Shown piece by piece: positions 12,155-22,575 of a DNA stretch of 64,000 nt (the stretch's first letter is position 1; the number at the start of each line of letters is the position of its first letter). The stretch is taken from assembly GCA_014549065.1 (NCBI GenBank), contig JACDOX010000561.1, positions 118,550-182,549 of the forward strand, read 5' to 3'. The notes beneath the pieces were generated by a model that saw only the letters and a list, made by a program, of their open reading frames with translations, made no database searches and was not told the origin of the DNA. This stretch comes from Cardinalis cardinalis (Eukaryota; Chordata; Aves; Passeriformes; Cardinalidae). A program made the translations under genes and the position numbers.

Positions 12155-12416
12155 AAGGGGGAATTGTTTTAAACTGACAGAGGCTAGATGGGATATTGGG
12201 AAGAAGCTCTTCCCATGAGGGTGGTGAGGCCCTGCCACAGGTTTCCCAGAGCAGCTGTGGCTGCCTCTGGATCCCCGGAAGTATCCAAGGCCAGGCTGGA
12301 CAGGGCTTGGAGCACCATGGGATAGTGGAAGGTGTCCCTGCCAATGGCAGGGGGTGGGATGACATGGCCTTTAAGGTCCCCTCCAACCCAAACCATTGTG
12401 GGATTTTATGGTAGCA
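12155..12416 (+). mobile_element. CR1 LINE 3' end
   Basis: Well preserved tail: 'ttttaaactgacagaggctagatgggatattgggaagaagctcttc', 'gtggtgaggccctgccacaggtttcccagagcagctgtggctgcc', 'gtatccaaggccaggctggacagggcttgg', ending 'ggcctttaaggtcccctccaacccaaaccattg'. Confidence 0.93.
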
Positions 12417-13118
12417 GTGGCATTAAAAGGAGGGTCAGGGCTGAGGCTTCATGGCCATTGGAGCTGACCGAGCAGCTCTCTGCCACCAAAAAGGGAAGGC
12501 AACTTTCACACCACCATCCCTTTTGCCTAGGGAAGCACTTTGCAAGCCAGTTTAATCCACTCAAATAGCAGAAAGAGATGCAGTCTGGGGACAGGAGGAG
12601 GAAGGAAGCTGTTTGTTTTTTTTTCCTCTGCCACTTCAGCAGGTTAAACGAGTTCACGGCAGGCTGTGACGATGCTGGAAGGGGCTGAATGCAGCAGGAG
12701 CAAAGAGCTGCAGCAGAGGAAGAGCAAAATCTTGTCTGTTCAGCCCATCACATTTCATGAAATCACACCCAGGCACAAGTGCAGAGAGGTATTTAAAAAC
12801 TAAATAATGTCCACAAGCTGCTGACTTCTGTTCCAGCAGAACTGGGACAATTGGGAGCAGAGAATCAGCCAAAGCTCCTAATGCCTGTCGGTCAGCATTT
12901 ATCAAACTGCAGCACCTCGCAAATGCTTTCACAGCAGAAATATCTGCCGAGTGTCACAGTTCAGAAAGGCACTGACAGTGATCTAAAATAAGAATTAAAA
13001 AAGACACAAATGCGTCGTCTAAAATGAACGACCCATGAAGAAAGGCTGGGGTGCAAATTCACATGGGCTCGGGACCAGCAAATCAGAGATAAATAGAGAA
13101 AGAAATCATGCCTTTAAA

Positions 13119-13290
13119 AAAAACAGAATGGTTTGGGTTGGAAGGGACCTTAAAGCCCATATCACCTTCCACTAGACTATGTTGCTCCAAGATCCATGCA
13201 GCCTGGCCTTAAACACTTCCAAGAACAAGTTCCTCTTGAAAATAGAGTTTCTGGGCTGCAATTGCCTGAAGATCTCCACCTCTTCCCCAT
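13119..13290 (-). mobile_element. CR1 LINE 3'-end fragment
   Basis: Reverse CR1 tail beginning 'aacagaatggtttgggttggaagggaccttaaagcccatatcacc', then 'gctccaagatccatgcagcctggccttaaacacttccaa'. The 5' side is eroded. Confidence 0.87.
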
Positions 13291-14415
13291 CCTGCTAATT
13301 CCAACCCTCAGAGGAATAAAACATGAGCAGAGATCATCCCATGGTCTTCACAGGCTCAGAAATCTAGGAAAGGAAAAGCTGTTTGTTACCTACTACCCTC
13401 TCTAAAACACTGTAATTTTAAGGAGGTGGATCTACAATTATTGCCTATTGGCAATGCTTCAATTTGTAAAGTATTGCTCCAAAACTGAGAATTTGTGGGT
13501 ATCTGGAGCCACTGTGAACTTAAGGCAGTGGGTAAGAAATCCAGATTTCACCCTGTCTGGCTCCAGCAATACACACAGGTTGGTTGGGATGTAAGAAATT
13601 CCCAGCTGAGGATAAGGAATACCCACATTTTTCCACTTCAGCCTCAAGTAACAGTAGAGCTGTAACTACCCAAGAAGAAGAGAGGATACCCAGCACCCCC
13701 AAATCAATAACCAGCCACAGCTCAGTGAATGTTCCCTGACTGTGTCTCTGCCTCAATTTCTGCTTTAGATTTTTTAAACTTTAAATTTTGCATGAAAAAT
13801 TACCCTGGCTGGAAAGAGCAGACATCAGACACGTCCCAGGAGCTGGGTTCAGTGCATGTACCATGCAGAAATCCCTGTCTACNTGATGCCTAAGCAGAAA
13901 ATATTTATATTTGGCAGGCTCAGCACTAGCCCAGACCAAGCAGATGACCAAGTCCTAAAATGCCGTGCTTGGACTCCTTGAAGTTTAAGAAACCCATTCC
14001 CAAATCCAAATACTCTTGCAACGTCCACCTTGCGCCACTGACCTGCCTTGATCCTGCTCACACCAAGGATATCCTGATGATCAACCCTGGATTTGGACTC
14101 AATGAATGTGAACCCTCTGTGTTCTGATGTGACATCCTAAGCCTCAGCAGAGCAATGATGCAGCACAGGGAATTTTAAATTATGCTGTGGAGTATGACCC
14201 TAATTCCCAGAACAGGTACTTTGCAGGTCTGATGCAGGGATGCAAGAGTGGGAAGTACACAATGAAACACAGGGAGCTAACAAGTACCTTTTTGGCATCC
14301 CATGACCTTTTCTGGACAAGCTCACCAGACTGGGATATGAAGTTGTTACAGTTCTGGCTACAAAGACACATTTTAAAGCAGAAGGGAGCATGTCCCATGG
14401 AATGGGCTGTTTTAC

Positions 14416-14875
14416 CTGTGTTTCTGCACTGCTCAAGGAATGGAGATCCAGCGATGGGTCAGTTTTGAGCTCGGGCTCAGGAGCTGCAATCGGGGCTTTC
14501 ACCAAGATATCTTCATCAGGGCTGGCTCCTAATCCTGCATCTTTCTGGTCACCTCCCGCCTCTTTAGGAGCATCAGTGTCTNTGTCCTCTTCAGATACCT
14601 GAGACTTGGGCCTCCTGAGGAAGGAGGAAAAGAGGCGGGAGAGACCTCGGCCCTCAGAGGCGCGACGTTCTTTCTTGCCCTGCTCCTCGTGCGTGGGGGT
14701 ATCTCCGTTGGAGGCCTTCTGCCTCTGGGGCTGCCTCTCTGGTGTTGGCTGAGCCCCTTCCTCCAGGGAAGCCTCTTGCTTCTGTGTTTCAGCAGCTCCT
14801 TCCTCCTCCTTGGCTTGCTGCTGCTCTGAGTTGTCAGCGTCAGCTGCTGGGCTCTTTTCTGTTGTCATGATGATG
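14416..14875 (-). CDS. EPB41: EPB41 exon 2 with AUG-1, N-terminal headpiece extension
   Basis: Acceptor AG is at 14877-14876 (tgctcctctcacacag), donor gtaaa at 14415. Seven 5'-UTR bases precede ATG at 14868-14866; coding length is 453 nt, 151 codons. The protein begins MTTEKSPAADADNSEQQQ. It contains the conserved blocks KASNGDTPTHEE, GLSRLFSSFLRRPKSQVSEE and PIAAPEPELKTDPSLDLHSL, and ends SSAETQ, all matching mammalian 4.1R. It is the N-terminal extension of the 135-kDa isoform: disordered, acidic and Gln/Glu-rich. This start is chosen because MTTEKS aligns with the known long start and the acceptor lies just upstream. Base 14582 is N, so one codon (Asp-X-Asp) is unresolved. A strong internal acceptor is described separately. 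Confidence 0.95.
14614..14645 (-). promoter_or_regulatory. EPB41: Candidate internal 3' splice site in EPB41 exon 2
   Basis: On the minus strand the codons for LSRLFSSFL form a nearly uninterrupted pyrimidine tract, ctctcccgcctcttttcctc then cttcctcag, with AG at 14616-14615. Splicing here would drop 261 nt, including AUG-1. Mammalian EPB41 is known to join one alternative first exon to a distal acceptor within exon 2, skipping AUG-1. That this tract is that acceptor in this bird is inference. Confidence 0.55.
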
Positions 14876-14992
14876 CTGTGTGAGAGGAGCAAAAGGGCTC
14901 AATCAAGAGGTTTCCACTACCCATGTTTGACTGAGCTATTTAAACTAACCACAAGCACAGACACACCATGTTCACCAGCCCCACCAGCCTGT

Positions 14993-15060
14993 CACAGAAC
15001 CAGAGTGGAAGGGACACACAGGGATCATCTAGTCCAACCCTGAAGCAAATGGCCTGTAAA
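14993..15060 (-). mobile_element. Short CR1-like fragment
   Basis: 'cctgtcacagaaccagagtggaagggacacacagggatcatctagtccaaccctgaagcaaatgg' resembles the reverse complement of a CR1 3' end of the 'gttggactagatgatc' type. Only the terminal segment remains. Confidence 0.6.
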
Positions 15061-15135
15061 GGGATGAAACCCTGGCTGACTCCAGCCTACTAAGTCAGCA
15101 AAAGCAAAGTCATTCCTTTTGCTACAGTTTGCTTT

Positions 15136-15188
15136 GAAGACAGTCTTTAAGGTCCCTTCCAACCTAAACCATTCTAGGATTCTATGAT
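15136..15188 (+). mobile_element. Short CR1 3'-end fragment
   Basis: 'acagtctttaaggtcccttccaacctaaaccattctaggattctatgat' is a clean CR1 3' terminus. Nothing further 5' is recognisable. It faces the opposite way from the fragment 75 bp to its left. Confidence 0.78.
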
Positions 15189-17218
15189 ATAGAACACACC
15201 AAGCCACACTGCTGGGAACAGGACCCATCAGTGTTGAGCAATTACATCGTTCTGTACCAGACGAATCCAGTAGAGCCCAGCAGACTTTGGGATTCATAGG
15301 ATATTTGTACTNCACACTGGAAAAATGTCAAATGAAAAGGTTTCCAAACAACATCTATAATGGAGAGCAGATTTCCTCAGAGCTTGTGCTATTAAGCTGA
15401 TGCAATGTTTATTTCAACTTTAGCTTGTTTAGGCTGTTGACACAAAAAGATGGAAATCACATGAGAAGAGTATCTATTTAAGGTATAAAGAGGACCCAAA
15501 ATAATCATGCTTTAGAGGGGATAGAACTAATCTTTGTGCACCACATCACATATATCTGCAGCAATAAATTGTTGCTGCTTACACTGAGCAAATAACATAT
15601 AATCCAATATGCCTCAATCCCCCAGCCTTGAGCCTCAGTGTATAAACATTTGCTCAAAATACACACTTAAAATTAAGAAACATTTCAAGATGTCATCCTC
15701 CTATGTATTACTGCATTCATCAACTTCAATTTAACTCATCCTGACTGCTATAAGAACCAGAGTGCTTGAAGGAGAAAAGCCCTTCTAGCTCTTCAAAGGA
15801 CTTTCCCCTTGCATTTAATGCAAACATTTCATATTATTTCTAACACCATGGTAAAATCAGCACAGCATCACAGACCTTCCCTGAATTTGTTTCTGCAGCA
15901 ACACAAATTTCCTGAGGTTCAGGGTTTCGTCTGGGGTTTTTTCACTTGGACTCAGNCCCAAGAGCCAGCCTTGGGGATGAGCCACAGGGCTCATTTTAGC
16001 ATGGTCTCTTGCAGAAGCATTAGACAGAACTACTCTCCACTCACAATCTCCCCTCTGTGAGCTGCTCTGGGTATTTCCAAACCCAATGGAGTGGCAGAGG
16101 CCACTGAAACAGCAGCTTCCAACCTGCACTGAAGAAACTGCTACAAGGCAGAGAGGGTGCCTGAACCCAGATGTGCCCAGATGTGTTTGCGATCACTTTG
16201 CAGATGGCAGCATATGTGTGACTTGTCCCTACAGCTCTTACTTCTGCTCCCTTTCCTTACGCAATCCCTTGCCACAGATGCTGCTGGCCCTGTTAGCAAC
16301 CCATGGCTCCTACTGCAGAGAACCCCAGCCACCATGTAGCCAATTTCTGCTCTCGCCAGTTCTCTAAGAACTCCTGGAGATGCCACAAGGCAGTGAAGAG
16401 GCCAAGGACCCATCCGTTCAGCCAAACACCCATCGCCCCAAACTCACTATGCCAACACCAAGGGCAAAGCTCCCAATGCCCCAGCACACACAGAATGAAA
16501 GGCATATTCTGCAAGCCTGTCCCATCACAATCACACACCAGCAGCCAGCTCCCTCAGGCACCAGCTGTTGCAGCAGCCTGCTTTGTTGTTGCTTCCCACT
16601 GTGTTTGTTTTGAATAAATACATTTGTACGAATCGTTATCAAAACGCACAACATTGGATGAGCCGCTCTTCAAACCAAAAAGGCAGAACCAAAGCTTTAG
16701 AGATGATGTCGGTGGGGAGGGCACAGCTGAGGAGCAGCTCTTACTGGCTGCAGGAAGCCCCAGGGACAGTCCACAAAGGAACATTTCCTCTGGATGTACT
16801 TTTCTCTCTTTAAACACCAACAACTTGGAACAAGATTTGTTGACTTGTTTACATTTCAAAGCCGCAGTCATGGACCTTTCCTGGTGCAGGAAGGTGGGTC
16901 TGGCTGGCAATGAACAAACATCTCCTTGTCTTTCCTCCCTCCCCCGAGAACCACGCTGCAGCTCAACCAGATCCCCTCAGCAGCGCTGGGGATGCAGTTC
17001 TAGAAGGAGCCCTATTTTTCTCAATAAACACTTCACAGCAGCCAGCACCAATAACTCCCTGGGTACAGCAAATACCTTGCTGCAAGACCCGAGTGCACTG
17101 CTCCAATGTGTGGACTCCTGGCCGGCTCCCTCCCTTGGAAGTTTTATGCTCAGAAATTATTTCCCCTACATTCATTATCAAAAGCAAAGAGATNTGTAAG
17201 TAAGTAACACAACTGAGA

Positions 17219-17297
17219 AGTTGTCCATGGCAAGAGGGTGGAACGAGATGGTCTTTAGACCTTCCAACCCAAGCCAGTCTGTGATTCTGTGATTATA
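17219..17297 (+). mobile_element. CR1 3'-end fragment
   Basis: 'gttgtccatggcaagagggtggaacgagatggtctttagaccttccaacccaagccagtctgtgattctgtgat' is the last 75 bases or so of a CR1 element with its terminal repeat. Confidence 0.85.
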
Positions 17298-18387
17298 CAC
17301 AGAAGAAAAGGGCACTTCCTGCAAGGAGTCGGGTGCCAAGTAGTGTTTTGTTTCTAACCCAGCCCACAGCAGAGCAGACACAAAGAGCGAGGTTCCCGTT
17401 CCACTGCTCTTCAGCCCATCCCTTGGAGAAAGCACTGCCCACAGCCCAACCACAAGCAGGTTTTTATTTAAATTAAATTTTCTGCCCTTTCTATTCCATA
17501 AGGCGATTCTGCTGAGCCAGCAGGTGCCTCACGAGCTCCCTGGATGCTGGAGGAAGATGTTCTGCTATTGTATGAGCTCTCAAGCAGCGCTGTTAACCTT
17601 CTGCTCTGAACTGCCACATTGTTGCAAACACTTCATTTGGAGGGGCTTGCTTTGGGAGAGGCTGAAGGTTTGATGTCAGACAGCCTGTAAAAGGCAGGCT
17701 CTTCACAAGTCTGGCGTGGAGAAGGTGTTAAACACTACGGAAATAAGCAAACTACAACAAAACTCAGGTATTATCCCAGAGAGAGATTTCAGAGTAACAA
17801 TCTCATCAGAAAAGAGTACAAGTATGTATTTATATCTAAGGATCTTTAATCTGAAGAACATCCTTTAGATAAGACGGCTTTGGCAACTGGAAGCAACCTG
17901 AAGAGAAAGGTGTTAAATACTTCCACAGCAGAAAACAGGCTGAGCACACCTGCACCATGTGGCGACTTCCTACCGGCAACATCCCACCTCATCTGGACTG
18001 GAGCAGCCCCCAGGGGTGGACCTGGACCTCCTCAAGAATTTCAGTGCTTTGGTGATGAAGAGGGAGCTCCACAGATCTTCTCTCAAAAGGCATCAGAAAC
18101 TCTGAACATCAAATGTCAAAGCAAAACAGTGCAGGGGCACCTCCTGAACCTGCTCTACCTGCAAAGACTCTACAGCCCCCCGATACTTGAGCCCCCCAAC
18201 GTCAGTGCTTATCCTTCTTTCTGGCCAAGGGCACAGCTGTAGGGAACACACAATATCTCCCTGGGCTTGGTGTAATTCATACATACTCATCCCTCTTTCC
18301 TGCATCAAAATCCTTGAAACAAAACAAGACTTAGAAGGTGCGCAAGTGTTCACTGCTCACCATGCTCCCAACATACATGATTCAATG

Positions 18388-18505
18388 ATAAAATCATGGA
18401 ATGCTTTGGGTTAAAGGGACCTTTAACTCATTTCATTCCAACCCCTTGGCACTGGCAGGGACACCTTCGACTAGACCAGGTCGCTCCAAGCCCTCTCCTC
18501 CCTGC
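18388..18505 (-). mobile_element. CR1 3'-end fragment
   Basis: Reverse CR1 tail: 'aaaatcatggaatgctttgggttaaagggacctttaactcatttcattccaaccccttggcactggcagggacaccttcgactagaccagg', followed by a short eroded stretch. Confidence 0.85.
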
Positions 18506-18969
18506 ACTAATTATCTAGTGAGCAGATGATGGTTACATTCAGTTTCATCCCCACATGGCTCCACGGGTTCTGCTCTTGCAGACATCAGAAGACAACCCCT
18601 AACTAAGCCAAACCATCTTCATTTTCCATGCTGCACAGACACACAGAGACTTATCTAAAAGATTTTAGAGTAGCTCAACACACTGCAACAGCTCCCTGTT
18701 GGGAAAGCCTTCAACCCTCAAGAGAACGCTAAATCCCTCGCTGACGGTGCCTGCGCTCTGGAAGGTTCTCATTAAGTGGTGACACCTGAGTTTCCTGGAA
18801 ATGACAGTGCTGCTCATTTGGGCTGTTCCATGATGAGTTACAGAGGCTCAATGAAACAGGCAAGTTTAGATATGTCTGTCACCCTCTCCTACCTGTCAGC
18901 CTACTTCATTCTCTTTTATTTAGGCACCCAGTAAATTTAGTGAGAGTAAACTGAACCTATGCTGAAGGA

Positions 18970-19206
18970 GGGAAGGGTTAACTAGAAATCAGGAAGAAAT
19001 TCCTGCCTGTGAGGTGGTGGTGAGGCCCTGCCACAGGCTGCTCAGAGAAGCTGTGGCTGCCTCTGGATCCCTGGAAGTGTCCAAGGCCAGGCTGGATGGG
19101 GCTTGGAGCACTGGGATACTGGAAGGTGTTCCTGCCCATGGCAGGGAGTGAGATGACATGGGCTTTAAGGTTCCTTCCAACTCAAATCAGCCTGTGATTC
19201 TGTGAA
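18970..19206 (+). mobile_element. CR1 LINE 3' end
   Basis: Well preserved: 'gaaatcaggaagaaattcctgcctgtgaggtggtggtgaggccctgccacagg' through 'aaggccaggctggatggggcttggagc' to 'gggctttaaggttccttccaactcaaatcagcctgtgattctgtga'. Confidence 0.93.
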
Positions 19207-19799
19207 AAATCTAACTTATCCTTGTTTCCAAGCCTGGAAAAATGATTTATGGCTTATGCCATAACTTCCTTAATTCCCAGTGGCTTAGCCTTTCAGAGGA
19301 AGAAGAAAAAGGACTGTCCGTGGGGAAGGTTCAGTTCTTGGAAACACAAACTGTCTTGCAGAGATGCCTAACACCAGATAACGGGTGGGACAAACTGTCT
19401 TGACTTTCCTATGCAAAAATATCTGCCTTCACTGAACACTGCTGCTCCAGCAAGAGCTGGAGATAATGATAAGACAGAAATTTCTGCTAAAAATAGGCAA
19501 AAATCAAATAGCTTCAGCAACAGTGTGGTGGGTTTTTTAAAAACGCGTTCCTTCCCATTTCATAATGTGTGTGAAAAGCACATAATTCACCAGGGAAACT
19601 ACACAAAATGCTGCTTGAAATAGAGAGCACAGCCTGAAAATTCCATTTTGTCAAGACCTGGTGCACGTGCAACAAAGCTGTGGGTGGGAGATGAGGAAAC
19701 TGCAGCTGCCACCAGCACGACTCACTCCACGTGTGTGTGTTATGCGTCCTACATGTGATTTTTACTACAGTAAAGAAAACATTGGATAGCAACCTCATC

Positions 19800-19891
19800 T
19801 GGTAGAAGGTGTCCCTGGCCGTGGCAGGGGAGTGGAATGTGATGGACTTTAAGGTCTCTACCAACCCAAACCAGTCTGGGATACTATGACC
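19800..19891 (+). mobile_element. CR1 3'-end fragment
   Basis: 'ggtagaaggtgtccctggccgtggcaggggagtggaatgtgatggactttaaggtctctaccaacccaaaccagtctgggatactatga', the terminal 90 bases or so of CR1. Confidence 0.88.
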
Positions 19892-21730
19892 ATAGCAGAG
19901 AGCTGTTTGCTTGGGGATTTCAAACAAGGTAAGAAATTAAAATGCAATAAAATAAGCCTCTCAACAGAAATTCAAACAACTTTAAAATAATCTAAAGACT
20001 CAGAAACTTTCAGAATTTATTTAATACATTTCATTAGAGGAATAATTAGTGCTGACATTTTATAAACCCTCTTACCATTAACATGGCTCGTCTTTCTGTG
20101 CTGGTACTTTGGATCATGAACATAAAGGATGCTGTTGCTCAGCCTGACCTGGAGGGTAACAGGAGACTTCAGGAGCCCCGCTGAATGGGGGAAAAATAAA
20201 CCACCCAACACAACACAGATGGCACATTACAGCTGCCTGGATTTAATCCTCACCAGACCAGCCCTGGTAATCTACTGTATGTCAGCAGCACCGTGCCTCT
20301 CTCCCATCTCCTGCTATCGTACAGCTTTCCTATTTAAATGAGGGCAAAAATAGTAGCTCACCATCTGCTGAAAGCAAATAATTCATGTCAAATTGAAGAC
20401 TGGGCTTATAAAATGACCTGACTAAATGGAGCAGTAAGTGCATTACAACCAAAGGGAGCTGAGAGCTCCTCCTCCATATCCTCAAAAATCCTCCTGGATG
20501 GTACAGAATTCCTTACATGGAAATTCATGGGCTTTGCTCATTGGTGAAGTGCTGAAATTTAAATGAAAACATGTACTTGTCACTGGGGCCTTGTCTACAG
20601 CAATGGGTTTGGAAAGGCTGCCCGTGTGGAACCTGTCTGGAAAACTCATTTGGAGCAGTTGGACCCAGAACAGACATGGAGAAGGCACGTGCACCAGACT
20701 GCCAGCAAAATCAAGCTGCTCATAGACCCTCCCTCCTCCCATTGCAATGCACTAGTTGGCTAAGAAGACTAAGAAAAGCATCAGTAAAATACAAGTGCTG
20801 TTTCCTATTCAGTAGCAAGCAGTAACTCTTGGGGTTCCCTTCCCCTCTGCAGCAGAGGCCAGAGCAGAAACAACGTGGTTTGGTCTCACACAGTGCCTGA
20901 CGGGGCTGCTTCTTCAGAAACAAGTCTCCAAACCCTCCTGGAGGACACAGCAGCTCAGCCTGGCAGGCAGCAGTCACTCCAAAACCATCCTTTGCTGAAA
21001 AAGCCGGTATCTGCCCGACCTGGCGGAGAGAGGGAGGGATCCATCCAAACCCATCCCCACCCTACAAGCAGCTCAGCCCCTGTGTGGTGCAGATAACATC
21101 CTGGGGCTCCTCCCTCCACCAGCCTCCCATGGAAACAGAGAGCACGGGCACCCAGCAGGCGCCAGAAATCTGTGCAAAGAAAAGCAGCAGGACGGTGCTT
21201 ACAAACGCACCATGAGCAAGCCACTCCATCACAGCGAGGCAATGGCAAGGACAGGCTCCGTCCCAGCAGGTCACTCTGTCACAGCCACTCCTGACTCTGC
21301 GCTGAAGGAATACCCGCGGCGGCGATGACAGCACAGCAGAGATGACAACGCCACCTCTGCGAGTGACGATGGCTCTCCCCACAGCAGCATTCCATCTTGT
21401 TAAAGCAACAGTTCAACAGAAATAAGCAATAGCTCTCCGTCAGCTGAACAGCAGGATTTTTTCCATTGACTATTCATAAGGTGTTTTTTTTCCCGACTGA
21501 ACACAGATGTGTTTACTTACACTGTGCCTCATTTACACTCAAGGTTTAACATAACAGGGCTCATATTCTTTCCTTAGTTTCCCAAGAACGTGAGTAAAGC
21601 ACTTTTTTGCTTTTGTTGCTCTCCCTTTGGTTGCTTCCAAACCAAAGCTAGAATTAGAAGCCCCGAGGGCCCTGCACACTCCTTTGATAAAGAGCTGCTT
21701 ACTAGATAAATACAACCCCTGCACACAGAT

Positions 21731-21751
21731 ACACACACACACACACACACA
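21731..21751. repeat. (AC)n microsatellite
   Basis: Ten uninterrupted AC dinucleotides, bordered by less regular CA-rich sequence. Confidence 0.9.
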
Positions 21752-22215
21752 GGGGCACCTGCCAGGATGAACCATGGCTGCACCAAGAGCCAGAAAGATG
21801 TTTGATGCTAAAACCTCTTAACAGGCTCCATCACTGACTGTCCCAGTTCACACACATGGGCTGTTCCACCCCTGCATGCCAGGGACATTGCACTTAAGCG
21901 CTTCATTTGTCACTTCACGGGTAAATGCAATTCGCATTCACCCAAGTGCCTCAAATATATCTGTGGCACCCTGGTACAACGCCCCAAATTCATTAAAAAT
22001 AACCTTGATCATGCAGTTATTCAGATGCTATTAGCACACATGAAATGCACGATATTTGAACTATATGAGGGAACCACTTACAGGAAGGGCTGGGAGAACA
22101 AGCACTAGGCCTGTTCTCTGCTGAGCCCTCATGAAAGCTGTCTGAAAAAGCTGGATGAAAACATCCTCGACCCCAGCTTTCAGCTGGGCTTGCTGCTTCA
22201 AAACTGCCACCGAAT

Positions 22216-22575
22216 ATCACAGAATCCTAGAATGGTTTGGGTGGGAAGGGACCCAAAAGCCTATCTCGTTACCCGCCCTGCCACGGGCAGAGATGGCTTC
22301 CACTATCCCAGAATGCTCCAAGCCCCATCCAGCCAGGCCTTGGACATTTCCAGGGATCCAGGGGCAGCCACAGCTTCTCTGGGCATTCCCATCCTCCCGG
22401 CAAAGAATTTCTCCCCACTATCTCACCTAATCCTGCCCTGAGGTCACTCCTCTTTATTCTCTCACTATCTCCCTCTGTTTTATAAGCCCTTTTTGGCACT
22501 GGAAGGGGCTCTCATATCTCCCTGGAGCTTTCTCTTCTCAAGCCCAAATACCCACAACTCCCTCAGCTTGTTAAG
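22216..22575 (-). mobile_element. CR1 LINE 3' end, about 360 bp
   Basis: Reverse CR1. It starts 'tatcacagaatcctagaatggtttgggtgggaagggacc' and continues through 'ccatccagccaggccttggacatttccagggatccaggggcagccacagc'. It extends past the usual tail into 'ccctgaggtcactcctctttattctctcactatctccctctgttttataagccc' and 'caagcccaaatacccacaactccctcagc', the part of CR1 just after ORF2. Confidence 0.93.

Larger units (their letters stand above)
11772..14415 (-). other. EPB41: EPB41 intron with two CR1 fragments
   Basis: 2.6-kb intron between exon-2 and exon-4 equivalents. It carries CR1 3' ends at about 12155-12416 (plus) and 13119-13290 (minus). I looked for an intervening alternatively spliced exon and did not find a convincing one. 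Ns occur at 11869, 12122 and 13883. Confidence 0.65.

Noticed and set aside
14200..14415. Extension of EPB41 exon 2 past the donor
   Set aside because: The frame stays open after SSAETQ, but a consensus gtaaa donor ends the exon and the next exon's PAQEE joins exactly as in mammals. The extra residues are intron.
11772..14415. Extra alternative exon between EPB41 exon 2 and the AUG-2 exon
   Set aside because: Searched for a phase-compatible exon with both splice sites and 4.1R-like sequence; only CR1 fragments and chance ORFs were seen.
16624..17199. 191-codon plus-strand ORF in the EPB41 intron
   Set aside because: No recognisable domain, no matching splice sites, and overlapping open frames on the other strand. 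Chance is the simplest reading.
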